From Verrucomicrobiaceae bacterium E54 (GTDB lineage: Bacteria; Verrucomicrobiota; Verrucomicrobiia; Verrucomicrobiales; Akkermansiaceae): a DNA stretch of 64,000 nt. The stretch is taken from contig JAKZES010000003.1 in assembly GCA_022548915.1 (NCBI GenBank), positions 124,001-188,000 of the forward strand, in the 5' to 3' direction. The notes below the pieces were generated by a model. That model saw nothing but the letters and a program-made list of their open reading frames with translations, did not search any database and had not been told where the DNA came from. Below, in pieces: positions 36,376-43,985 of the stretch; position 1 is the stretch's first letter, and every line of letters starts with the position of its first letter. Both the position numbers and the translations under genes were made by a program.

Positions 36376-37456
36376 GTTGATCGGGAGAGGTCGCTTGCCG
36401 AGTTGCTGCAGGGAAGGGCCTGTTCCTTATTCTTGCAGCGAAGGCGATCATTCCGAGGAGAGTGAGAAGACTGCTGCTCACTTCGGGAATCTGTGTCGTG
36501 GATTGGATCCAGTCACTGTGCTGGGCTACGTCGGTGTAAAAGGCGACATCACCGTAGATGGAGTTTTGTCGGTCCAAGCCGTCTTCCAGGAGCGGGTTGG
36601 TTCCCCATGAAGTGATTCCGGCGACCTCCCATTCCCCGGTGAGGGGGTTCAGAACATACAGGGGGCCACCGCTGTCGCCTGCAGCGGTGGTTCCCTCCAG
36701 AAAGGTGTCCGGCAGGCCATCAAAGAGGTCAGCTGCTGAGGGCGTCGTAGGGAAGGCGGCCAGACTTAGGGAGGTGGAATCAGGAATGAGGGCATTCTGT
36801 AGGCCTGGAAAGCCGTCGTCGTAGTGAATCGTTGGAGCAGTGGGTTGATTCAAAGAGTTGAAGAATGAGCTGCCATTATCAAAATCAGTCACCAAGAAGC
36901 TCCCGGATGCTCCACCCGGAAGCACTCGGTCGATCAGATTCATGGCGGCAAGGATCGTGCCGGCATCATCAGAAGATCCAGTGTATCCGGTCCCACTTCT
37001 TCCGCTTCCGAGTGTGATGCCCACACTTCCAATTAAAGGAGCGTTCTGAGCGATGGAGGAACTGAAGGTGGATGGCCCGCTAAACCTGATGAGTGCTAGA
37101 TCAGACCCTTGGCTGAGGCCCACGGATGGTGAGCTAATCCAGTCTGGGTGATGCACGATCTGCGATGCGGCATAATCGATCCCGTCGTAGGCAATGGCGA
37201 CCGAACCAGCCGATTGGCTCCCCCAAGTCACGTGGGCCGCAGTGAGAACCCAACCATCACCGATCATGACGCCACCTCCAGACCGTTGTAGAAGTCCGCT
37301 CGAATACGTCACTTCCACGAAACTCCCGAAAGGAGTCTGGGCTGCCATTGCTTCGTAGCTTGAGCTTGGCACATCGTGCCTAATCGTTACGCCTTTCACT
37401 CCTCCAAGAGCAAATATGGCGAGAACTGAAAGGCGAGGGAGCATCCGACGGGCCAT
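36365..37456 (-). CDS. Trypsin-like serine protease with PEP-CTERM-like end
   Basis: The 363-residue product has a signal peptide (LPRLSVLAIFALGGVKG) and triad motifs LTAAHVTWG (His), GSDLALIRFSG (Asp) and AAGDSGGPLY (Ser). A tail follows with IPEVSSS, a hydrophobic LLTLLGMIAFAA and arginines, which is PEP-CTERM-like though not perfect. It should be exported. Its 3' end overlaps the 3' end of the giant gene by 11 bp in convergent orientation. A second PEP-CTERM protease lies at 19589. Start 37456 or 37444 are both possible. Confidence 0.75.
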   Translation of the reverse strand: MARRMLPRLSVLAIFALGGVKGVTIRHDVPSSSYEAMAAQTPFGSFVEVTYSSGLLQRSGGGVMIGDGWVLTAAHVTWGSQSAGSVAIAYDGIDYAASQIVHHPDWISSPSVGLSQGSDLALIRFSGPSTFSSSIAQNAPLIGSVGITLGSGRSGTGYTGSSDDAGTILAAMNLIDRVLPGGASGSFLVTDFDNGSSFFNSLNQPTAPTIHYDDGFPGLQNALIPDSTSLSLAAFPTTPSAADLFDGLPDTFLEGTTAAGDSGGPLYVLNPLTGEWEVAGITSWGTNPLLEDGLDRQNSIYGDVAFYTDVAQHSDWIQSTTQIPEVSSSLLTLLGMIAFAARIRNRPFPAATRQATSPDQPTD

Positions 37457-37511
37457 GCTCTTGCCAATGTCGTCGAGCCCACGCCAGAGGTCCAGATCGA
37501 ATCCCAGAGTT

Positions 37512-37637
37512 GCCGTTTAGGCGCGCTTGCCTGAGGGCGATCTCCGCTGCCGTGGTGTTGCCCTTGATGATGTCCATCACCACCGTGGCCGTGCGACGGG
37601 CCGTCCAGCGTTTGATCTCTTCGGGTTCCTCGCTCAT
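37512..37637 (-). pseudogene. Transposase (DUF1153/IS3 OrfA-like) N-terminal remnant
   Basis: The stretch IKRWTARRTATVVMDIIKGN, followed by TTAAEIALRQ, matches the start of OrfA-like transposase proteins. It then runs into unrelated sequence that lies under the protease gene's promoter. Only ~40 of the usual ~90-100 codons remain, so it is a decayed fragment. Confidence 0.6.
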
Positions 37638-37689
37638 GACCAAGTCGGAGTGTAAGCGTTTGCGCGAAGTGCGTCGATCTCGTCGCCGC

Positions 37690-37732
37690 CGGACAAAGTC
37701 CCCGACTTCGTCTCATGGGGGACCTTTGTCCG
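37690..37732. repeat. Inverted repeat next to transposase remnant
   Basis: CGGACAAAGTCCCC and the complement of GGGGACCTTTGTCCG form 14/15-bp arms separated by about 13 bp. It may be the end of the lost insertion element or a terminator; there is no T run. Confidence 0.5.
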
Positions 37733-37767
37733 TCGCTCCTCAATCTCCTTATTCCCTGACCAACTCT

Positions 37768-38172
37768 TCAAGGGGAGGCTTTCACAGCCTTGGCCCGGGG
37801 CGTGCCGGCCATCTCAAGGGCGTCGTGGGTCTCGTCGATGACAGAGGCAGGGTCGTGCCCCTCCCTCCGGGCGGATTCGAGAACGAAGCAGACCCGCCGC
37901 AGGCTGCGGTTGGCTGCGCGCTTGCCCTGGAGTCCGTCGAGGCGGTCCGGGTCGATCAGCCCGATGACCTCGCCAACGATCTCGAAGGGGATTTCTGGGG
38001 CTTCCGGTTCCGCCAACTGCCGGGTGGATTCCGGAATGGGGGGAGGGGGCGTCTGAATGCGCTGCTGGGCTTCTGTAGAAGCCTCCACACGCGACGGAAT
38101 CGGGTTGCTGCGGTCGCAGGACGGGAATAGCAAGAGGAACCCCAGAATGGCCGCCTGACGCTTCAGAACCAT
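37768..38172 (-). CDS. Putative lipoprotein, 134 aa
   Basis: A signal with a near-lipobox (LGFLLLFPSC) precedes a Pro-rich spacer and a helical C-terminal half (GKRAANRSLRRVCFVLESARR). No family is recognised. The start overlaps the stop of the 85-residue gene upstream by 10 bp, indicating an operon. Outer-membrane or periplasmic location is inferred from the lipobox. Confidence 0.5.
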   Translation of the reverse strand: MVLKRQAAILGFLLLFPSCDRSNPIPSRVEASTEAQQRIQTPPPPIPESTRQLAEPEAPEIPFEIVGEVIGLIDPDRLDGLQGKRAANRSLRRVCFVLESARREGHDPASVIDETHDALEMAGTPRAKAVKASP

Positions 38173-38420
38173 GACGCTGGCGTGGTGTTCATGGCGAGGG
38201 ACGCCTCTCCACTACCCGGCATCACGCGCTCCTGCGTGGAGCCGTCCGCGCGATGCACGAGCAGCCTCGAATCCTTGGCCAGCATCCCGGCGCGGTGACG
38301 GGCGTAGTCTGCTGCACTGCGGACGTTTCGGAACCAGTGGGTGCCGACGCCTCCCAGCATCTCGCCGGACAGGTTCACGCCGTCCCGGGTCGGGCGCGGA
38401 TGGATCTTAAAGGTGTGCAT
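38163..38420 (-). CDS. Small DUF2188-like protein, 85 aa
   Basis: The product has a short beta-hairpin start (TFKIHPRPTRDGVNLS), then HWFRNVRSAADYARHRAGM and LLVHRADGSTQER. This layout recalls DUF2188-type proteins (strand, helix, HxxDGxxxE). A decayed copy, HWLRSVRGAADYARHRAGML, lies at 41430-41515 in the same orientation. Function unknown. It forms the left flank of the first of two similarly bracketed loci. Confidence 0.55.
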   Translation of the reverse strand: MHTFKIHPRPTRDGVNLSGEMLGGVGTHWFRNVRSAADYARHRAGMLAKDSRLLVHRADGSTQERVMPGSGEASLAMNTTPASWF

Positions 38421-38478
38421 GCGCAGATCTTGCGTTCATTTGCTGGTCGATTTCCAGCCCGCCTGTCAGAAATCCGGC

Positions 38479-39234
38479 GTGAAAAGCGCGATTCAATCCA
38501 TCACAGGCAGGCTGGGTGTTGGGAATGCTCTGCTTGGTGCCATTTTGCTCTGCGGAACCTCCGGGCTGTGCCTGTCGGCGGAATACAAGACGCTGATGCG
38601 ACCGGGGCAGGGTGAACACGTTTTGCTGGAAGTCGAAGCGGGTTCCGTCGTCGAGGTGACGGCAGGCGGTGGAGTCTTTTATGGAGGAGACCTAGGGGAC
38701 TACACTGAACAAGGGGTCGATTTGTTCGACATTGGAATAGTGAATCGGGGCGACTACATGATGGGCTTCGAGAAGTTCTCGCTGACCTACTACGGTGGCC
38801 CGGGATTCGTTACTCTTAAGATTATGACTTCCGAAGAGGCTTCACTGGGAGACGTGATCGTCTCCTCGCCAGATCAAATGAATCAAATTGATGTGCCTAA
38901 TGGCTACGGTCTGAGAGTTATCGTGGCACCGGTTGAGAGCTGGCAAGGCGAACGAAACGGCACCCTTATCGCTGTGACACCGGGCGAGGGAGTTGAAGAG
39001 GAAGTGCAATACCTCAATGGTGTTAAGAGCGGCGACCTCATTGCAGGCTTCCCTCAGTTCCGGATGTGGGGATACGGCATCTTCAAGTTGGTGCTCTTGA
39101 ATCCACAAGCAATGACATTGACGATTGAGCAAAGCGACAACGCCCAAGCCTGGGAAACTCTTGAGAGCAAACGAATCGAGGCAACGGAAGCGAAGCAGTT
39201 CTTTCGTGCGCGTCTTGAGTCGGTAGGCGAATGA
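38479..39234 (+). CDS. Secreted protein, 251 aa
   Basis: The GTG at 38479 is chosen because a signal peptide follows (LGVGNALLGAILLCGTSGLCLSA); upstream in-frame codons overlap the divergent small gene. The mature part is beta-rich with VLLEVEAGSVVEV and repeated GDL/GDY turns. It ends in a segment (ARLESV) like the terminal strand of other secreted proteins here. No family is recognised. Its stop overlaps the start of the TPR-like gene. Confidence 0.55.
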   Translation: MKSAIQSITGRLGVGNALLGAILLCGTSGLCLSAEYKTLMRPGQGEHVLLEVEAGSVVEVTAGGGVFYGGDLGDYTEQGVDLFDIGIVNRGDYMMGFEKFSLTYYGGPGFVTLKIMTSEEASLGDVIVSSPDQMNQIDVPNGYGLRVIVAPVESWQGERNGTLIAVTPGEGVEEEVQYLNGVKSGDLIAGFPQFRMWGYGIFKLVLLNPQAMTLTIEQSDNAQAWETLESKRIEATEAKQFFRARLESVGE

Positions 39235-39587
39235 GTTCAGAAGCAGAAGGACTGGCCGATCTCGGCCTCTGGCAGGACGCGTGGGATGCGCTCGAATCCC
39301 TCCCAGCAGAGGATCGAGCCGAACCTGCCGCCCTGCGTGTCCGGATGAGGTGCTGCCCCGGGGTCGGTGCCTGGGAGATTGGCGAGCACCTTGCCCGGGT
39401 GCTCCGTGATGGCGGGGAGGAGGATCGGGAGGTCGCGGCCCGGTTCTACCACCAGCTGGCGGTGTTCCATGCCCGGGTCGGCAACCGGGAGGCGGCGGAG
39501 GGGGCGATCAAGTCAGCCGTGGATGCCTGGCCCGACATCCGGATTGAGCTGATCGAGGGCCCGGTGCTGGCGGAGGAGATCTGGTAA
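39231..39587 (+). CDS. TPR-like helical protein, 118 aa
   Basis: Helical hairpins of TPR type are visible: LGLWQDAWDALESLPAEDR, AWEIGEHLARVLRDGGEED, FYHQLAVFHARVGNREAAEG. It has no signal peptide. The ATG overlaps the stop of the secreted protein. The last 36 codons reappear, slightly diverged, at 43662-43772 (GNRDAAEGPIKSAVDAWPD). Function is unknown; TPRs usually bind partner proteins. Confidence 0.6.
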   Translation: MSSEAEGLADLGLWQDAWDALESLPAEDRAEPAALRVRMRCCPGVGAWEIGEHLARVLRDGGEEDREVAARFYHQLAVFHARVGNREAAEGAIKSAVDAWPDIRIELIEGPVLAEEIW

Positions 39588-39597
39588 GGGGGGGGGG
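39588..39597 (+). repeat. Poly-G tract (10 G)
   Basis: Ten consecutive G directly follow the TAA of the TPR-like gene. Such tracts are prone to slippage; since it lies after the stop codon it cannot change that gene's frame. Confidence 0.8.
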
Positions 39598-39664
39598 TCG
39601 CCCTCTGGGGGCCTTCGTCTCGGGGTTGGCGTTGACCCTTAGACTTGGAGAGCTAGAAGTAGTC

Positions 39665-39886
39665 GTGAAGCCGTCACCAGTGAAGATCTTCTGCGTAACC
39701 GACGAGCCCGAGCGGATCCTTGAGTCGGGTTTCACCGACGAGGAGGTGATGGACTTCGGATCGGGAATGTTTTGCAGCAATAACCCAGCTGCCGAGGCGA
39801 CCTTGAAGACAGGAGCAAAGAGCCTTAGCTTAACGCTTCCGGATTCACGTTCGATGAGAGCCGGTCCCGCGAAACGGAGCCAGTGA
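39665..39886 (+). pseudogene. Possible 5' fragment of a gene interrupted near the IS3 element
   Basis: A GTG-initiated frame encodes VKIFCVTDEPERILESGFTD and then ~45 more residues before stopping 4 bp from the insertion element. The first ~35 residues look like genuine protein sequence, while the remainder does not. It may be the start of a gene whose rest was lost on IS insertion or an earlier deletion. Confidence 0.3.
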
Positions 39887-39912
39887 GCTTGTTATGATGT
39901 GGTAGGCTTCGG

Positions 39913-40254
39913 GTGGCGTCAGCCAACCGAAGAACCGTGAAGAGAAAGAGAAGAACGCACAGCGCCGAGTTCAAGGCGCGCATCGCCTTGGAAGCCCTGA
40001 AGGGCATCAAGACCATCAGCCAGATCGCCCAGGACGAGGGGATTCACCCCGTCCAGGTCAGCCAGTGGAAGAAGGACCTGCAGGAGCGGCTTCCCGAGGT
40101 GTTCGCCTCGGGCAAGGCCGGTCGTGACGAGGCCCGCAGGGCCGAGCGCGACCGGGAGCGCCTGGAGCGCAAGGTCGGCCAGCTGGTCATCGAGAAGGAA
40201 TTCCTCGAAAAAAAGTGCGGGGAGCTGGGAATCGATCTGAACGAAAGGCCATGA
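39913..40254 (+). CDS. IS3-family transposase OrfA
   Basis: The 113-residue product has the OrfA helix-turn-helix (THSAEFKARIALEALKGIKT, ISQIAQDEGIHPVQVSQWKK), which recognises the terminal repeats, followed by a leucine-zipper-like helix. It starts at a GTG. Near the 3' end a run A AAA AAG at 40209-40215 lies in the correct frame for -1 slippage into orfB. This would yield the OrfAB fusion transposase. Confidence 0.85.
   Translation: MASANRRTVKRKRRTHSAEFKARIALEALKGIKTISQIAQDEGIHPVQVSQWKKDLQERLPEVFASGKAGRDEARRAERDRERLERKVGQLVIEKEFLEKKCGELGIDLNERP
40209..40215 (+). promoter_or_regulatory. Programmed -1 frameshift site (A AAA AAG)
   Basis: Seven-A slippery heptamer in the orfA frame. The orfB frame is open across it (-1 relative), as is typical of IS3 elements. 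Confidence 0.75.
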
Positions 40255-41081
40255 TCGAGAGAGAGCATCCCCAGCTGAGCATCCGCAAACAGGCCAAGAT
40301 GCTCGGAGTGAACCGCAACCGCCTCGAAGCGAAGGAGCGGATCAGCGACGAGGATCGCGCGATCATGCGCGATCTCGACGAACTGCACACGCGCCGACCG
40401 GTCTATGGCCAGCGCAAGCTGGCCGTGGAGCTGCGCAAGCGTGGCTGGAAGATCGGGCGCAAGCGGGTCAGGCGACTCATGGAGATCATGGGCATCGTGG
40501 CGGTGGCACCGAAACCGCGCACCAGCGTGCCGGACAAGTCCCACCGCACCTATCCGTACCTGCTGCGGGGCCGGGAGGTGTCCGCGCCTGACGAAGTCTG
40601 GTGCGCGGACATCACCTACATTCCGATGGGCCGCGGCTTCGCCTACCTGGTGGCCATCATGGACTGGAAGAGCCGAGCCGTGCTCTCGTGGCGGATCTCC
40701 AATACCGCCGACACTCGCTTCTGCCTGGAGGCGCTTGCCGAGGCGGTGGCGGTTGCCGGGCGCGCGCCTGACATCTTCAACACCGACCAGGGCTGCCAGT
40801 TCACCAGCCGCGAATGGACCGGTACGCTGGAGGAACTCGGCGTGAGGATCAGCATGGACGGTAAGGGCCGCTGGATGGACAACGTCTTCATCGAGCGTCT
40901 CTGGCGCAGCCTGAAGTGCGAGGACATCTACCTGCGGGACTACCGGAATCTGGCGGAGCTGGAGGCCGGGGTCTCACGCTGGATGGTCGATTACAACCGG
41001 GAGCGCATCCACGAGGCGCTCGACTACGAGACGCCTTGGTCGATCTACCGGCCGCAACCCGAGCTTGCCGAGGCGGCCTGA
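40251..41081 (+). CDS. IS3-family transposase OrfB (DDE integrase domain)
   Basis: The 276-residue product has an HTH_21-type N-terminus (IRKQAKMLGV, RRPVYGQRKLAVELRKRG) and the DDE core. The aspartates lie in VWCADITYIP and FNTDQGCQFTS, and the glutamate in DNVFIERLWRSLK. It can start at the ATG overlapping the orfA stop, or be produced by frameshift as OrfAB. It cuts and joins DNA strands during transposition. Confidence 0.9.
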   Translation: MIEREHPQLSIRKQAKMLGVNRNRLEAKERISDEDRAIMRDLDELHTRRPVYGQRKLAVELRKRGWKIGRKRVRRLMEIMGIVAVAPKPRTSVPDKSHRTYPYLLRGREVSAPDEVWCADITYIPMGRGFAYLVAIMDWKSRAVLSWRISNTADTRFCLEALAEAVAVAGRAPDIFNTDQGCQFTSREWTGTLEELGVRISMDGKGRWMDNVFIERLWRSLKCEDIYLRDYRNLAELEAGVSRWMVDYNRERIHEALDYETPWSIYRPQPELAEAA

Positions 41082-41429
41082 AGAGATGAAAACCAGCTCC
41101 GGAAAGTTGCCCACAAGAACCCGTCGCTCCGACGAGCTTCGTCCCGGCCCATTCTCGCGCCGGAACCTTGTGGACAACTTTCCTCCAAGGGCGGAACCAA
41201 CCGAACCAAAACCACCAGCCACCCGGGCCACCGCATCATAACTTAAATCCGCCCGGCACTGGCTCCGGGCAGGGGACCGGCTCTATGTGGGGCACGACAC
41301 CGCTGTGCATCGAAATCAATGAGTTGCTCCTCGATGATTTTCTCGTTTCAAGCTATCCCTACTGGGATCCCGTTGAAGCCCCGGAAGAGGCGGCGGATAT
41401 CCCCTGTCCAACTCCTCAGGGGGACGCTC

Positions 41430-41515
41430 CACGGTCAACATCCCGGCGCGATGACGGGCGTAGTCCGCCGCGCCGCGAACCGAGCGGAGCCAGTGGATGC
41501 CGAAGTGCAGATCCT
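41430..41515 (-). pseudogene. Remnant of the DUF2188-like small gene
   Basis: Read on the minus strand this encodes HWLRSVRGAADYARHRAGML, matching HWFRNVRSAADYARHRAGML of the gene at 38163. No start, stop or rest of the gene is preserved. The remnant directly abuts the 3' end of the 675-residue protein gene. Confidence 0.75.
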
Positions 41516-43542
41516 TATGGCGTGACTACAACCTTCAGCCTCGCAAAAAGCTGATCGCCATCGGAAATGCTGGCGGGCAGCGAAACCGTCACCTTGTCAA
41601 TACCGCGAGCAAATCCATTAGGCTCTTCCGTGATTGTAATCTGATCCTTGCCTGGTCCCTGATGGACCGCTGCCGTCCATCCAACAAGATCGCTACAATA
41701 CTCCAACTGAATTTCTGTGCTCGCGTCATCTTTTGCCTCAACGAAGCGGCGGAACACGATCTCGACCTTGTTATCCTCCGAATCGGTGTCGAGTACCTCA
41801 GGCCCCAATGATCCATCGTCACCTCCATTGGTTGGATCACCTCCGAGGACCCACTCTAGACCGGTCGCAAGTCCTCCATGATCAAAATCATGCTCTGGAT
41901 CTGTGTTCGTCAATCGGTTCTGGAATATGGAGCCAACCCATGCGCTGTAGCGACTGGCAAGGGCAGACGCTTCGTGGAGTCCAATCATTGATCGGCCCAT
42001 CGCGTCTCCAACAAGCATGTATGTCTCAGCGTTGTAGTTGTATCGTCGTAAATAATTTCCGGGAGAAATACCTGAATCTCGCCAATATGGACGAGTGTCA
42101 ACGGACATTACATTGTTTTTGAACTCAGGGTAGTTAGCTGAATCACCATCCACAGCCATTTGTGCATTAGCAATCTGCAAAAAATTTCCACTCTGAGCAT
42201 CGCCAAGAAAGCCTATAGTGGCCACAACAAAGGGAGTGGATAAACTGGATCGCCCAGGGTATCGATCAGCGAAGTATTGTCTCAAACTCTTAATCAACCT
42301 TACAAGGTTCTCCTCGTATTTGATGGTGTGTGCCGCCTGCGTCTCAACCTTTCCGGCAGCGTCACGATACCCTTGCCACCACACGTAGCCGGCAATTTCA
42401 AATCCCTGGCCCGACCAATCTGGGTACTCAGTCGAAAAATTGTCGAGAATATCGACGACGTTGTCTACCGAGTAGACAGACCAGAAATTAGTCCACGATA
42501 AACCAAAGCCAGGCTCTGAATCACTATCTGAAAAATGAGCCGATTTACTAACGTAAAGTACTCCATTATGAAGAACAGGAAAATTGGAATTGTACAAGTA
42601 AGAATCTTGCCATGATCGGGATACAAACATATCGTTCTCATCGAGAAAATAATCATTGTAGTCCTTGCCAGCATACCACCCGATGGGTATTGGGTTTGAG
42701 CCCGTAGCCCAATATTCGGGTGATTCTCCGTGACCGGGATAAGTTAAGCCAGTGCCGGCGTCAAACCTAGGACTAGATGGTGGGAGCAGGTCCCATCCGA
42801 GCGCTCTGTTTCCTGTAGAGGCCCGGATCAAAAGGACGGGTTCGTCGTGAAACCAGCCAAGGACGCTACCGAAACCTAGCTCTGGACCAAAGTATCCCGG
42901 TCGCGCGTCGTACCATGTCGGAGAAAGCAGGCTCTTCTCGGCGTTGTTTCCGTTTGATTCGTAGGCGTGTATTCGAACATCCTGCCTGGTCTCCCATCCC
43001 CAATCAGGTTCACTGACTGAGGTCTGAAGGTAAGTGAACTTGTGTTCACTTCTAACGATTTGTTCGAGACTTCCTTGTAGCGTTCCTCCGACAAAGCCCC
43101 AGCCATTCATCCCGTAGGATCCTGACATGATGTAGACTTTTACGGGCTTTGTGGTTTCTCCGGGAGATTGATCGGGATTGGGAAGAGGGTAAGGTATGCG
43201 CGGCTTTTTGGATGAATCATTTGGATCTGTGAAAGAGGCATAGACCTCGTACCAGTCACCTGCACCGTCTTCATCGGAATCTGGGTTTCTTGGAGACGTT
43301 CCGGTATTTTCAGGAGAAACGTAGATCCCTGTTCCAGTCTCGGCGAAGTCTTCCAAGCCGTCATGATCAGTATCAAACCCGAGGACATTGAATGTGCTGG
43401 AAAGGAATGCAACCGCTGCCAAATAATGGGGTAGCGGAAGAACAAATTGGTTGTACGAACCTTCCCTTTTTACGGCTAGGACGATGGAGGACCAGAGGCA
43501 GCGGATGGAGGATTTGGATGTTGTGGAAGGGGTGAATTTCAT
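41515..43542 (-). CDS. Secreted SGNH/sialate-O-acetylesterase-like protein, 675 aa
   Basis: A signal-like segment (LPHYLAAVAFLSSTF) and two TSP3 calcium repeats (DTDHDGLEDF, DSDEDGAGDW) precede a ~400-residue domain like the carbohydrate esterases of the SASA (DUF303) group. Block I is VYIMSGSYGMNGWG, and a later block is GYVWWQGYRDAAG. In active enzymes block I reads GQSNM with the nucleophilic serine; here that position seems to be tyrosine. The C-terminus has the shared IQLEYCSDLVGWTAAV domain. DNA is less GC-rich than the backbone. Enzyme activity is doubtful. Confidence 0.6.
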   Translation of the reverse strand: MKFTPSTTSKSSIRCLWSSIVLAVKREGSYNQFVLPLPHYLAAVAFLSSTFNVLGFDTDHDGLEDFAETGTGIYVSPENTGTSPRNPDSDEDGAGDWYEVYASFTDPNDSSKKPRIPYPLPNPDQSPGETTKPVKVYIMSGSYGMNGWGFVGGTLQGSLEQIVRSEHKFTYLQTSVSEPDWGWETRQDVRIHAYESNGNNAEKSLLSPTWYDARPGYFGPELGFGSVLGWFHDEPVLLIRASTGNRALGWDLLPPSSPRFDAGTGLTYPGHGESPEYWATGSNPIPIGWYAGKDYNDYFLDENDMFVSRSWQDSYLYNSNFPVLHNGVLYVSKSAHFSDSDSEPGFGLSWTNFWSVYSVDNVVDILDNFSTEYPDWSGQGFEIAGYVWWQGYRDAAGKVETQAAHTIKYEENLVRLIKSLRQYFADRYPGRSSLSTPFVVATIGFLGDAQSGNFLQIANAQMAVDGDSANYPEFKNNVMSVDTRPYWRDSGISPGNYLRRYNYNAETYMLVGDAMGRSMIGLHEASALASRYSAWVGSIFQNRLTNTDPEHDFDHGGLATGLEWVLGGDPTNGGDDGSLGPEVLDTDSEDNKVEIVFRRFVEAKDDASTEIQLEYCSDLVGWTAAVHQGPGKDQITITEEPNGFARGIDKVTVSLPASISDGDQLFARLKVVVTP

Positions 43543-43661
43543 GGGGAATAGGGTCTCCGCAAATCGCCTAATCCAAAATCAGGAGCGGAACAAGTTTGAA
43601 CTTAGGAGTGTGTCGGTTCCAGGTGCCAGGAGTATTTTTGGGCCCTCGATTTCTCAAGAGG

Positions 43662-43772
43662 ATCGGCAACCGGGACGCGGCGGAGGGGCCGATCAAGTCG
43701 GCAGTGGATGCCTGGCCGGACATCCGGATTGAGCTGATCGAGGATTCGGTGCTGGCGGAGGACGTGTTTTAG
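43662..43772 (+). pseudogene. Remnant of the TPR-like gene (3' end)
   Basis: The last 36 codons and stop of the gene at 39231 recur here (IGNRDAAEGPIKSAVDAWPD...), with the same reading direction. The upstream two thirds are missing. Confidence 0.8.
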
Positions 43773-43985
43773 GGAGAGGTGAGGATGGCGACCCGCCTCC
43801 AGTCACCCGCAAACGAGGTTCTCGCGCAACTTCGCGCCCGGTGCTGAAGCGCTCCCATCCGGATCACCCGGAAGATCGCAGAGGGCGCAAACGGGAACGT
43901 TTGGGCGGCGATGGGGGATTTGGAGGTGTGGATGGGGTGACGTGCGGCGCTCAGCCTGATCGCGACCGGACCGCCGAAGGGCTGC

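Larger units (their letters stand above)
39891..41242 (+). mobile_element. IS3-family insertion sequence (~1352 bp)
   Basis: Terminal inverted repeats are visible: GTTATGATGTGGTAGG... at the left and, read on the opposite strand, GTTATGATGCGGTGG... at the right, with CGGGTGGC shared further in. Inside are overlapping orfA and orfB. Size and gene order fit IS3. Both genes are intact, so the element may be active. I could not define a clear target-site duplication; the ends could be off by a base or two. Confidence 0.85.
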
